A DNA stretch of 64,000 bases from Tolypothrix sp. FACHB-123 (lineage in GTDB: Bacteria > Cyanobacteriota > Cyanobacteriia > Cyanobacteriales > Nostocaceae), in assembly GCF_014697075.1 (NCBI RefSeq), contig NZ_JACJRE010000038.1:1-64000 (forward strand). Reading direction: 5' to 3'. Below, in pieces: positions 25,943 through 34,324 of this stretch. Position 1 is the stretch's first letter. Every line of letters begins with the position of its first letter. The position numbers were made by a program, and so were the translations under genes. The notes below the pieces were generated by a model, which searched no databases, had not been told where the DNA came from, and worked only from the letters and a program-made list of their open reading frames with translations.

Positions 25943-27034
25943 CTAAACCGGAGATAGGGAATATACCTGACCATCAATCAACAGCCGCGTGATGCCTTTA
26001 GCTTGGAGATGAGTACGCGCCTTGTGTAGCATTTTACTATCAGGCACTTTAATCACGCGATCGCGCTTGGTAGAGAAACGCTTAGCCACGCGATGGTTAT
26101 CGAACACAGGTAGAGTTCTTTGCTGAGTTTCTAAGTTAGGAATTTGACCTAAATCGCCAAAGTCTCTCAGTGGTCGGGTAATTAATTCTGAGGATCTATC
26201 AATCACCAGATAGCAAGTTTTCGGCAACTGTGCGGAGGACAAAGGTAACACCTGCACTGGTGCTTCCCCTGGTCTGCGTCTGGTGACTAAAGGTCTTGCT
26301 TCCTCATAGTCTTCGTCCTCATCCTCATCATAGAAATCATCGTCTTCGTCTAAATCGTCCTCTAAATCGTCCAAATCCTCAGATTCATCCAACAAGTCTT
26401 CGCCTAGCATTTGGGCTAATACGTTGGCTTGTGGCGGTTCATCATCTAAGATGCGGCTAGAAATACTGCTAATTTCTGTCCGTTTGGGAATAGGAAGGTT
26501 AGGAACTTCTGGTGCCTTAGGAGTAGGCAAGCTGACGATTTCTGGCAGTTTCGGACTGGGGACGCTAGGAACTTCTGGCGGCTTTTTCGGGATAATTTCT
26601 AGCTGTTCAGCAGCAGGCTGCTGGGCTTTTGCTTCCGCTGAAGAACGCCGTCTTACCCGTCTAATCGCCAGAGTTGATTCTTGGCTATCGTCTTCTTCTG
26701 ATGCAGCTACGACTTTTTCTGGCTCAACCTTAGGTAACTCCACAACAGGTTTGTCGATAATCGGAGTTTCTTTTTTTGGTTGTTGCTGAGTCAAAAGGGG
26801 TAACTGTTCGTAGTTTACCTGTGCCCTACCTTCAGGAGTTCTGGCAGCACGTTTCAAAGAAACGAGGTACTCGTACTCATCTTCTGGCAAGGTACTTTTC
26901 AACAGACGGCTAATTGTCGAGTTACTAACGTCATACCGTTCCGCCAAAGTTGAGGTGGTTTCGGCAGATTCTCGATATAACTTGAGAATTTCTTGTTTGT
27001 CAGAATCGGTTAATTTTCTCACGGTAGACACCAA
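25943..27034 (-). CDS. HTH protein with long acidic region, 363 aa
   Basis: Residues 1-60 form a transposase-like (Tc1/IS630-style) helix-turn-helix: LTDSDKQEILKLYRES, TLAERYDVSNSTISRLLK. Then come a Pro-rich linker with K-x-P-E-V/I-P repeats (about 145-195) and a highly acidic stretch of Asp/Glu (about 215-245). A conserved-looking C-terminal domain of about 95 residues ends in GITRLLIDGQVYSLSPV. No transposase catalytic domain is present and no inverted repeats flank it. It is therefore a resident cyanobacterial gene with a DNA-binding start, function unknown. Spacing of 5-9 bp to both neighbours marks an operon. Confidence 0.75.
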   Translation of the reverse strand: MVSTVRKLTDSDKQEILKLYRESAETTSTLAERYDVSNSTISRLLKSTLPEDEYEYLVSLKRAARTPEGRAQVNYEQLPLLTQQQPKKETPIIDKPVVELPKVEPEKVVAASEEDDSQESTLAIRRVRRRSSAEAKAQQPAAEQLEIIPKKPPEVPSVPSPKLPEIVSLPTPKAPEVPNLPIPKRTEISSISSRILDDEPPQANVLAQMLGEDLLDESEDLDDLEDDLDEDDDFYDEDEDEDYEEARPLVTRRRPGEAPVQVLPLSSAQLPKTCYLVIDRSSELITRPLRDFGDLGQIPNLETQQRTLPVFDNHRVAKRFSTKRDRVIKVPDSKMLHKARTHLQAKGITRLLIDGQVYSLSPV

Positions 27035-27043
27035 AAATCTTTT

Positions 27044-27895
27044 CTAAGCTCGTTTTCTTCCTCGCTCCCGCCGCGATCGGCTCAATGATGTGTCATATTC
27101 TAAAACAGCGCCCATGCCAAATAACACTCCACTAAAAACCCAAAACACTTCTAATATCTCTCCACTTTGATAATTAGGACCTTGAGCATATTTAAACCAC
27201 ATATCTGCAATGTAGAGCGAAAATGCGGCGGCCGCAATCATTCTCCATGATTGCGCCACTTTTCCTCCCCAAAAGGCTAAGAGCAAAGTTGTGGCGATAA
27301 TTAAAATCGCTACATCGCTGACTATGTAGAACCAATTCAAAACAGTACCTAGCAACTCTAGTTCTTTGCTTTGTTGCAGCGAAATCCACCAGGCTAACAA
27401 ACTACCAAATACGCCAATGGCTAAAACAATTAGCCATTGCCATTTTTCGAGATTGATTCGCCTATGAGCCGCTGCTAAAATCATACCTGTACCAAGACAC
27501 AGATAGGTTACTACAAAAAACACATCGCCAATAGAAACATCCGGTTCTTCTTTTAAGATTATTTCCGTATAACCGAAAAATATCCCCCCTAGGAAATAAG
27601 ACAGCATACCTATGCCAATGGCGAGCCAAACATTGCGACCACTGACAATTTGCGGACTACGCCAATTCCTCAAGCATAAGATACCGGCACCCAGGTAAGC
27701 TAACGCTTCAAAAATATTTGTACCAATTACATACCATTCGGCACGAGTTTCGATGCCATTTGCTCCTGGTACTTTAGCGCTAAACAATAAAAAGTATAGC
27801 AGTGCCAGTACAGCCCAGCCAATGCCTAATAAAACTATATTCCCAGTTGTGAAAATAGATTTAGAACGGTAGGAATTTTCGTAAGATGTACCCAT
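27044..27895 (-). CDS. Multi-pass membrane protein, 283 aa
   Basis: The start is taken at the ATG at 27895 (MGTSYENSYRSKSIF); an upstream ATG at 27940 adds 15 residues. About nine hydrophobic segments span the protein, with a basic C-terminus (SRSRRERGRKRA). No transporter signature is recognised. It lies first in the operon that continues with the HTH protein and cutA (9 and 5 bp spacing). Function unknown. Confidence 0.72.
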   Translation of the reverse strand: MGTSYENSYRSKSIFTTGNIVLLGIGWAVLALLYFLLFSAKVPGANGIETRAEWYVIGTNIFEALAYLGAGILCLRNWRSPQIVSGRNVWLAIGIGMLSYFLGGIFFGYTEIILKEEPDVSIGDVFFVVTYLCLGTGMILAAAHRRINLEKWQWLIVLAIGVFGSLLAWWISLQQSKELELLGTVLNWFYIVSDVAILIIATTLLLAFWGGKVAQSWRMIAAAAFSLYIADMWFKYAQGPNYQSGEILEVFWVFSGVLFGMGAVLEYDTSLSRSRRERGRKRA

Positions 27896-28057
27896 AAGCT
27901 TGATTATGTAAACAGAATTTGGCAGAATTTTGACTTGCATGACTGTGTAGGCAGGAGTTTATCTGCAAACCCACTAGTCAATTGCTCTTTCCCTCAATGC
28001 ACAATTAGATGCCAAGAGCAACTATCCGTGGCAACAGTTTTTCCTAATTTGTCTATG

Positions 28058-28717
28058 CTATTGCCACAGTTTACTCATTGGAGATTGATTTAGCCAACTG
28101 ATAAATAGCGATCGCTCTCCATCCGGCATATCTTGTAATCGATCCACCACAGGATGAGCGAAGTTGGCATTGCCAAAGTAGGTTTTTCCTAGCTTATGGA
28201 GTTCTTGTAAAAAGATAATTACATGATTTTCTTGCCAAGCAGGTAGGCTGTGGGTATCCAGCGGATCTTGCTTGAGCAAGTATTTGACTGCTTCTGGCGT
28301 AGTCGCTTGGGGAAGTTGCTTTTGTCGCAATATCTCCGTGATATCTTTTTCAAATAAAGCCGCTTGTCTAGCACCTAAAAAATCTTCAATGTCCATATAC
28401 ACAGCTTGCAATAGCAGCAGGCTACCTTGGGTAAAAACTCCTGCTTTCCCGTGACTACCTGTATCGCTACCTAGCTGTTCTAAACGGATTTTTCCCCAGA
28501 CGCTAAAACGATCTGGCTCCTCCAACAATACACAGGCTTTGCCGCGTTGATCCGTTAATTCTCTCCACAAGGCTCTAGCTTCTTCCTCTTGGCTAGCTTT
28601 AAAAACGCTAATCAAGCGAAATGTTTGCCCCTGATAGTGGAGGACTGGCATTGGCTGATCCCGCTTCGGGTGCTGAATGCTTGATATTTCTACATCCTGC
28701 CGTTTGAGAATAAACAT
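28058..28717 (-). CDS. Conserved cyanobacterial soluble protein, 219 aa
   Basis: No named domain is recognised. The protein is soluble, with MFILKRQDVEISSIQHP at the start and a well-structured mixed composition. The stretches DRFSVWGKIRLEQL, VYMDIEDFLGARQAALFEKDI in parts, and LPAWQENHVIIFLQELHKLG suggest a conserved alpha/beta protein. It stands alone between the membrane protein operon and tRNA-Arg. Codon use and composition look like resident genes. Confidence 0.7.
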   Translation of the reverse strand: MFILKRQDVEISSIQHPKRDQPMPVLHYQGQTFRLISVFKASQEEEARALWRELTDQRGKACVLLEEPDRFSVWGKIRLEQLGSDTGSHGKAGVFTQGSLLLLQAVYMDIEDFLGARQAALFEKDITEILRQKQLPQATTPEAVKYLLKQDPLDTHSLPAWQENHVIIFLQELHKLGKTYFGNANFAHPVVDRLQDMPDGERSLFISWLNQSPMSKLWQ

Positions 28718-29073
28718 GGCACTAGCAAATAACTCCTCTCAGGGGCGTTCTCAATATGCGATCTATAATCCGATTTGCAAGCATCGCCAAGAGTGCGATT
28801 ACCTAGCATACTGTAGACGGAAACCTCGCGATCGCTAGAGGCTACTCTACAATAAGCTACCCAGCATTGATTTACCCCAATACCCAAATCACCCATTGAC
28901 CACACAATATATAAAAAAAATAGTCCATTTACTTCGTTTTTAGTGTACATTGAGTAACCAGCGACTAGCATCTTAGCCTTCCTACTGGGAAATCTGCAAT
29001 TTTCAATTGCTTCTTGGTGAAGGAAAAGATATAATTAAAAAAATGACTCTTGTAAGAGCCATTGTATTATCTT
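28718..29073. other. 356-bp spacer before tRNA-Arg
   Basis: It holds the promoters of the 219-residue protein (minus) and of the tRNA (plus). A weak hairpin TGACTCTTGTAAGAGCC is seen at about 29044-29060. A minus-strand frame at 28690-28971 has no family character and is not called. Confidence 0.4.
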
Positions 29074-29146
29074 GGGCGCGTAGCTCAGTGGATAGAGCAA
29101 TTGCCTTCTAAGCAATCGGTCGCAGGTTCGAACCCTGCCGCGCTCG
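29074..29146 (+). tRNA. tRNA-Arg(TCT)
   Basis: A 73-nt cloverleaf. Acceptor GGGCGCG pairs with CGCGCTC (one G-U), followed by discriminator G. The D-arm is GCTC/GAGC, the anticodon stem ATTGC/GCAAT with loop CTTCTAA giving anticodon TCT, and the T-arm GCAGG-TTCGAAC-CCTGC. CCA is not encoded. It reads AGA codons. Confidence 0.95.
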
Positions 29147-29228
29147 TTTTCAGTAAAGACAACATTAATTTTTTGAGATAATGCGATCACCTGGTAATAG
29201 CAAGCGATCGCTATGCTATTAGATAGGG

Positions 29229-29540
29229 TTGAGTTTTAGTAGTAATCAGGTGTCCAAGAACGCACGAGAGCAATGTGAACTGTGTCACAGAGAGATGGAG
29301 AATTTAACCGTCCATCACTTAGTTCCGCGACAAAATACCAAACGCAAGCACCAAGATCCAGGCGAAACAGTCAATATCTGTTCTGCTTGTCATCGCCAAA
29401 TACATGCTTTATTTGACAACAAACTACTTGCTAAAGAACTCAATACTCTAGAAAAACTCTGCAATGAGCCGCAAATGCAAAAATTTCTGGCTTGGGTAAG
29501 AAAGCAAGACCCCGGTAAGCGAATTGCAGTGCATCGCTAA
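29229..29540 (+). CDS. HNH endonuclease-like protein
   Basis: 103 residues with two CxxC zinc knuckles (CELC near residue 16 and CSAC near 51) and the HNH core LTVHHLVPRQNTKRK with Asn/His following (NICSACHRQIHALF). This is the small stand-alone HNH nuclease form common in bacteria. The start could be TTG at 29229 or GTG at 29250; both keep the domain whole. It follows tRNA-Arg by 82 bp. Whether it is active in repair, restriction or has another role is unknown. Confidence 0.8.
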   Translation: MSFSSNQVSKNAREQCELCHREMENLTVHHLVPRQNTKRKHQDPGETVNICSACHRQIHALFDNKLLAKELNTLEKLCNEPQMQKFLAWVRKQDPGKRIAVHR

Positions 29541-29695
29541 AAACTCAGGTGCGATCGCTTTTTCTTGACTTAAACAAGTTTGATCCTCAATGAGAATAAT
29601 AATAATTGTTAAAAAATTTGGGCGAGCGCAGATTCCGGTAGTTTGTCTATGAGGTGGAAAGCGATCGCCTATTGTAATTTTTCCTGGGATAACGC

Positions 29696-30424
29696 TCAAT
29701 CAAAGTTGGCGTCGAATAGTAATGAACCGTCCGTTGACAGTACGATATAGCGATAGTTACGGGGTGCGGAACCCCAGAACTTACTCAATTGCTTGATATT
29801 GTAATTATTTGGCACATTAATTTCAAAATATCCATGTTCTGGAACCCAAGCAATCCACATACCATTGTTTGCTTGGCTGTAACCCATTTTGCTCCAAAAC
29901 AAATTACGGACAGATCGCTCTTGTGCTTGGCTAATAGGTACAATCACCTTTCGCCAAGATGGACGCCCTGCATTGCGCAAAGCTTCGCGGTTCAAGTTAG
30001 TGGGTAATGTACGCCCAATACTGTTGTAATACCAACTATAGCGTGCTTTCTCTGTCAGCATATCAAACCTGGTACAAGCGTCATATACTGCTGAAAGCAA
30101 GCGTCCGTCGCTAGCATAAACACTATGTATGTAATTACCTAGCTTTAGTAAGTTGATTGCTTCCTGTTTGTGTGAGCCTTGGAGTTGATCGAAACTGGGT
30201 GCTAAAGTAATGCGATCGCCTTGCAAGCTTTGATAAATTTTTGTTTTTCCCCAAGGGTAAGTTTCTTGGCGCTGCAATTCATCCCATCGCTTCTGTACTT
30301 GTGGTTGCACTTCCTCAAGTGGCTGTACAGATCCAGGACAGTTAGCTTGTGCTTTGGGTATTGTCACTAAAAAGTTGAATGTGGAAACGATAGGTAAAAT
30401 CCACAATGTTTTTTTGTATAACAT
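29696..30424 (-). CDS. Exported hypothetical protein, 242 aa
   Basis: The N-terminus MLYKKTLWILPIVSTFNFLV with cleavage after AQA (about residue 27) is a clear signal peptide. The mature protein is soluble, with several Trp and Tyr residues and a C-terminal part (FWGSAPRNYRYIVLSTDGS) that looks beta-rich. No family is recognised. It is probably periplasmic and is a single gene. Confidence 0.68.
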   Translation of the reverse strand: MLYKKTLWILPIVSTFNFLVTIPKAQANCPGSVQPLEEVQPQVQKRWDELQRQETYPWGKTKIYQSLQGDRITLAPSFDQLQGSHKQEAINLLKLGNYIHSVYASDGRLLSAVYDACTRFDMLTEKARYSWYYNSIGRTLPTNLNREALRNAGRPSWRKVIVPISQAQERSVRNLFWSKMGYSQANNGMWIAWVPEHGYFEINVPNNYNIKQLSKFWGSAPRNYRYIVLSTDGSLLFDANFD

Positions 30425-30564
30425 AACACCAATAATATTAGATGTTGAAGATTAATACTTTGATGTACAACGATGTACAACCCCAACTATAAATTTACTC
30501 AGAAATAGGGGAGAACTAGGGCAATTGCAATAGTGTATATGGCTCATGAATGGGGAAGATAATC

Positions 30565-31047
30565 TTATTTGCGTAGCTTGAAGAAAAAACTCACCAATGC
30601 AATCAATGCAGGTGCAGCGAGCCACAACCAAAAACCAGGAAGTAGTTCGGATAAGGCTAGTTTTTTAAAAGGGTTACTACCATCAGGTAATCTCACCCAG
30701 AAGGCTGATATTGTCCCTAAAAAACCAAAGAGAATAGATATTAGTCCAGCTAAAGTAGAAAACTGATATTGTTGTCGGAAAAAGAAAGCGCAAGAAACCC
30801 AATAACCGGGATTAGCTAACCATCCAAGACTAGGCGGAATTTGTAAAAATAATAATCCAAAGAAACCGACTAAAGTAAGTTCTGCACCCGTCATTGTGGA
30901 AATTGTATTTGTCAGAGTAGCGATTTCTTCTTTATTGTTTACACCCCCAAATTGGATATCGACTATCCTAAATGCAAGTGCAGGTAAGCTAAGTGCAATC
31001 CCGTAAATAAAGAGTGATAAAAGTATAAAAAGAATGCGAGTTTTCAT
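30565..31047 (-). CDS. Small membrane protein, 160 aa
   Basis: Four hydrophobic segments are visible: about 5-25, 55-75, 92-112 and 138-156. It ends in a short basic tail (FFKLRK). No motif or named family is recognised. It is preceded on the same strand by nothing close and is convergent with no gene, so it appears to be transcribed alone. Confidence 0.6.
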   Translation of the reverse strand: MKTRILFILLSLFIYGIALSLPALAFRIVDIQFGGVNNKEEIATLTNTISTMTGAELTLVGFFGLLFLQIPPSLGWLANPGYWVSCAFFFRQQYQFSTLAGLISILFGFLGTISAFWVRLPDGSNPFKKLALSELLPGFWLWLAAPALIALVSFFFKLRK

Positions 31048-31287
31048 CCTAAATTTTGTACATAGAAGTATCAGTAACTCAAGATTTACTAAAAAATAGG
31101 GGAGAAGTCGGGTAAGTGCGATCGCTTGCCATTAAAAAATTTCAATAATTAAGACTATCATCATCAACCCTATGCAATAGTAAGATAATTTTGTCTGAAT
31201 AAATGGTTACTTTTTAGCTGCTTCTCTTAGTGTTAACTTGGAATTTAAAGTCACAAAATAGCAAATTAGCAAAAATTTAGAAATATT

Positions 31288-31749
31288 ATGTGGGTAAGTG
31301 CGATCGTTGCGTATTTGCATTACTTAAGCTTTATCTTGTGTTTTGGTGCGTTGGTGTTAGAAGGATTTACTTTAACCAAAGATTTGAGCCTAAAAGAAGC
31401 TTGGAAAATTGTCATAGCTGATGCGATTTATGGTATATCAGCAGTTGTTGTGCTGATTACAGGTATCCTGCGAGTTCTTTATTTTGGTAAAGGTGCAGAT
31501 TACTATTTGCACAACCCAGTTTTTTATGCCAAAGTAGCAGCTTTTATCGTTGTGGGTTGTTTGTCTATTTATCCCACTGTTTCTTTTTTAGGTTGGTTGA
31601 AAAGTCTGTTACGGGGTGAATTACCCAAGTTAGAATTAGCAAAGCTGAACCGTATAATTTTGTTAATTAGGGCTGAATTGGTTGGCTTTATTCTCATTCC
31701 TTTATTAGCCGCGATCGTGGCTAGAGGAATAGGGACAAACTTAGCTTAA
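31288..31749 (+). CDS. DUF2214 family membrane protein
   Basis: 153 residues with four membrane segments. It starts MWVSAIVAYLHYLSFILCFG and shows ADAIYGISAVVVLITGILRV and HNPVFYAKVAAFIVVGCLSIYP in parts, the known pattern of DUF2214. Conserved His in helix 1 and the Y-x-H-N-P-x-F-x-x-K motif are present. DUF2214 function is unknown; an integral plasma- or thylakoid-membrane protein is likely. It is the last resident gene before the tRNA-Thr element. Confidence 0.8.
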   Translation: MWVSAIVAYLHYLSFILCFGALVLEGFTLTKDLSLKEAWKIVIADAIYGISAVVVLITGILRVLYFGKGADYYLHNPVFYAKVAAFIVVGCLSIYPTVSFLGWLKSLLRGELPKLELAKLNRIILLIRAELVGFILIPLLAAIVARGIGTNLA

Positions 31750-31929
31750 ATTAGATAAAAATAATGTGTTCCACTAAAATCATAGTCAAAAAAACAAGCA
31801 GGATAACGAAAATTTTGACTCAATAGCCAAATCATAGTCAAAAATGTGAGTAAAGAACTCAGTTTTTGCATCTCTAAATCTTTTATAAAGGCTGAAACCC
31901 TTGATTTACCGTAGATTATATGGACAAAA

Positions 31930-31984
31930 TAAAAAGCCCGTGACGAGGATTGAACTCGTGACCTCACCCTTACCAAGGGTGTGC
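31930..31984. repeat. attL: 55-bp copy of tRNA-Thr 3' part
   Basis: Identical over 55 bp to 39500-39554; it contains the tRNA 3' end, T-arm, variable region and anticodon arm. After 31984 the match stops (AAAACAACC here, TCTACCACT at the other copy). The truncated tRNA copy lacks the D-arm and 5' acceptor, so it is not functional. Confidence 0.92.
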
Positions 31985-32012
31985 AAAACAACCGATTATC
32001 GAGGCTTTGAGC

Positions 32013-32050
32013 AAGTTGCATAGTTGGATTATGCAAGAACTATGCAACTT
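32013..32050. promoter_or_regulatory. Left arm-type integrase site candidates
   Basis: AAGTTGCATA at 32013-32022 (inverted TATGCAACTT), a partial TATGCAAG at 32030-32037, and TATGCAACTT at 32041-32050. The same decamer occurs three times just inside the right end. Repeats of this kind inside both ends of a tyrosine-integrase element are typical arm-type binding sites. Confidence 0.6.
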
Positions 32051-32055
32051 AGAGA

Positions 32056-33243
32056 ATGTACGAGAAGCCGTCATCTAGAGTACCTAAGATTAACCCACGC
32101 AACAACAATGGCGGAATCATAATTAGGTTCCAATATCAAGGGAAGCAATACTCACTCTCTCCAGGTGGTAAATATAGCGATAGGCTAGCGATCGCGAACG
32201 CCTATAGAATAGCTAGTCAAATTAAAACTGACATTCTTGCAGGCTACTTTGATCCCACGCTAGAGAAGTATCAACCAATAGTTCAACAGCCTGATAACCT
32301 TGTCTCAATCAATAAAAATGTAGCGTTAAACCTTAAGGAATTGTGGGAACAGTACAAGGTAGCTAAACAAGCAAGTGTGGCTGAAACCACTCAAAAAGAG
32401 AAATGGTCACAGATTGATAGATGCTTGACTAAAATTTCACCTGAGATGTTGAATCTAGAAAACGCACAGTTGTTGATACCAGAATTACTCAAAACCTATT
32501 CTGTTACTACGCTTGAGCGCATTATTAACGATATACACGCTTGTAGTAATTGGGCATTTGAGATTGGATTAATTAGTATTAACCCTTGGAGAAGGTTGAA
32601 ACAACAGTTACCAGATAAGCCTCAAAGCGGTAGAACAAAAAAAGCATACTCACGAGATGAAGTCAACGCTATCGTTCAAGCTTTTAGGGGTGATTGGTAC
32701 TGCAACATCAAGTCAGCCTTCAAAGATAGTTGGTATGCTGATTTCGTAGAATTCTTGTTTCTTACTGGATGCCGTCCTGAAGATGCGATCGCGCTAACTT
32801 GGGATTGTGTGAAAGAAAAAGTAATTGTCTTTGATAAAGCATATTGCTGTGGTGTACTAAAAAGTACCAAAAATAACAAAGCTCGTATGTTTCCAATCAC
32901 ACCACAAATCAGAGAGTTGCTAGATAGGCATTCAACTTATATTTCTCCCATTCCTGGTAAATTAATATTTCCAGCACAGAATGGTAGTTACATCAACCTC
33001 AGAAACTTTACACAAAGGTACACCAAGAGGATTGTAGAAAATTTAGTCAACGAAGGTAAGGTAAAACAGTACTTACCAACTTACAATCTAAGAAATACTA
33101 GTATTACTCATTATCTACGTCAAGGTGTAGATATAGCTACTGTAGCGGCGCTTATGGAAACATCAGAAGAGATGATTAATTTGCATTACTGGAGTCCAGA
33201 TGATGACATTATCAATAATAATGTTCAGTTACCTGAGATTTAG
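32056..33243 (+). CDS. int: Tyrosine-type site-specific integrase
   Basis: 395 residues. The N-terminal part (about 15-75) looks like an arm-DNA-binding beta domain (GGIIIRFQYQGKQYSLSPG), the middle (about 95-185) the SAM-like core-binding helices, and the C-terminal half the catalytic domain. The first catalytic Arg is in LTGCRPEDAIALTW, the Lys in KSTKNNKAR, the second Arg in YNLRNTSITHYLRQG and the Tyr in NLHYWSP. The usual His before the second Arg is Tyr and the GH of the last motif is replaced, as in some cyanobacterial and phage integrases. It sits at the left end; a strong terminator follows at 33333. Confidence 0.9.
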   Translation: MYEKPSSRVPKINPRNNNGGIIIRFQYQGKQYSLSPGGKYSDRLAIANAYRIASQIKTDILAGYFDPTLEKYQPIVQQPDNLVSINKNVALNLKELWEQYKVAKQASVAETTQKEKWSQIDRCLTKISPEMLNLENAQLLIPELLKTYSVTTLERIINDIHACSNWAFEIGLISINPWRRLKQQLPDKPQSGRTKKAYSRDEVNAIVQAFRGDWYCNIKSAFKDSWYADFVEFLFLTGCRPEDAIALTWDCVKEKVIVFDKAYCCGVLKSTKNNKARMFPITPQIRELLDRHSTYISPIPGKLIFPAQNGSYINLRNFTQRYTKRIVENLVNEGKVKQYLPTYNLRNTSITHYLRQGVDIATVAALMETSEEMINLHYWSPDDDIINNNVQLPEI

Positions 33244-33332
33244 AAGCATAGTCATAATACAGGTACAAGTACCAGCGTTATAACTGTATTCATCATACTC
33301 GCACTACAGCACTCATAATACAAACATTAACT

Positions 33333-33366
33333 AAGGATAGTAAACACGCATTACTATCCTTTTTTC
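33333..33366 (+). terminator. Intrinsic terminator after integrase
   Basis: AAGGATAGTAA (33333-33343) pairs exactly with TTACTATCCTT (33351-33361), a 7-nt loop, then a T-run to 33365. Confidence 0.9.
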
Positions 33367-33514
33367 TTACTTCATGTAACAGCTAATAGTTATCTCATGT
33401 ACGGCGCGCCTTCAATATTAAGTAAGTTACTATGGCTAACTTCACGTATGTACGATAACTAAGATTAACAACTTATTGTAGTTAGCTATTTGCATTAATG
33501 CAATTACCAATAGA

Positions 33515-33601
33515 TAAGATACTTATCTTAAGTAAGAGTTACATGAACTATCTTAAATACATTTATCTTAGCTAAGATATCTACCTTAACTATCTATCTT
33601 A
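33515..33601. repeat. TATCTTA iteron cluster, six copies in 87 bp
   Basis: TATCTTA or its complement TAAGATA begins at 33515(-), 33524(+), 33549(+), 33564(+), 33573(-) and 33595(+). Two pairs (33515/33524 and 33564/33573) face each other as inverted pairs about 9 bp apart. Its location upstream of the primase-helicase suggests an origin of replication or initiator-binding region; integrase or excisionase binding is the alternative. Confidence 0.65.
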
Positions 33602-33992
33602 TTTATGATTAGATAATGTACTTGTATGCCGTAAGAAAATAGAGTTATCAATGCTAAAGCTATTAACTAGATTGACATCAATAAGAATGAAGTAAATTTG
33701 CTGTTAATATAATCAATCCTCAAAAAATATCTAGATCTAGATAATAGATTTGAATCATTTCTTTTCTAGAAAGTAAACACAAATTCAATTTAAATGTTTA
33801 CAATGAATATGAGGATTAAAAAACCTCTCTGAACCATGAAAACTGAATATCCAAGACGCTCTGAGGTAACTGAGGCATTGAATAGCCAAGAATGCTGAAG
33901 GTAGGTAAAAAACGGGCTGAGGATATTCTGTATAGTACCTGACCACACTTCTAAGGAAGACTGGTTATCCCTTATCGTAAGAAAGGGTTAGA

Positions 33993-34009
33993 CATCTAAT
34001 AATTAGATG
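33993..34009. promoter_or_regulatory. Palindromic operator candidate for the RHH gene
   Basis: CATCTAAT-A-ATTAGATG is a perfect 8-bp inverted repeat around one base. It lies 43 bp before the likely start at 34052, a natural place for autoregulation by the ribbon-helix-helix protein. Confidence 0.5.
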
Positions 34010-34051
34010 GCTAGGTCGTGTCTATTCAATTTAAATTTAACGATAATAACA

Positions 34052-34231
34052 ATGACAAATATGAAAAAAAATACGCTAACTCGCGTTGTACCTACAAGAT
34101 TAACCAACTATGATTATGATACTTTTGTGGCTACTGCCAAACAACATAAAATGTCTACTACGGCTTTACTGAGGCAGTTAATTCTAGAGTATATCGATAA
34201 GCAAAAAACAAAAATACCAGTACTTAATTGA
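34052..34231 (+). CDS. Ribbon-helix-helix (Arc/CopG-like) DNA-binding protein
   Basis: 59 residues from the ATG at 34052 (the next ATG at 34061 is also possible; an upstream ATG at 34007 overlaps the palindrome). The core RVVPTRLTNYDYDTFVATAK followed by MSTTALLRQLILEYIDKQ is a classic ribbon-helix-helix fold. It is probably a repressor or copy-control protein of the element, dimerising on the palindrome at 33993-34009. It precedes the primase-helicase by 93 bp, so the two may be co-transcribed. Confidence 0.75.
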   Translation: MTNMKKNTLTRVVPTRLTNYDYDTFVATAKQHKMSTTALLRQLILEYIDKQKTKIPVLN

Positions 34232-34324
34232 GTACTGGCGTTTCTGCTTATAAAATTTTAACTATATTACTTCGACTATATTAAGCTGACTAATTTAATT
34301 CGATATATTAATAATAATTTTAAC

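Larger units (their letters stand above)
33244..34051. other. Non-coding control region of the element
   Basis: About 800 bp without a gene. It holds the integrase terminator (33333-33366), a 14-bp palindrome TTGCATTAATGCAA (33490-33503), a cluster of TATCTTA repeats (33515-33601), and an odd palindrome around 33993-34009 upstream of the ribbon-helix-helix gene. It is much more AT-rich than surrounding DNA. This looks like the origin and regulatory region. Confidence 0.6.

Noticed and set aside
25943-27034. IS630-type transposase
   Set aside because: Only the HTH is transposase-like; no catalytic domain, no inverted repeats, and an operon with cutA.
28690-28971. 93-codon minus-strand frame beside the 219-residue gene
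   Set aside because: It overlaps the start of a better gene and has no domain, signal or codon pattern.
31746-32036. Minus-strand frame across attL
   Set aside because: It reads through the tRNA-Thr fragment and the integrase arm sites; chance frame.
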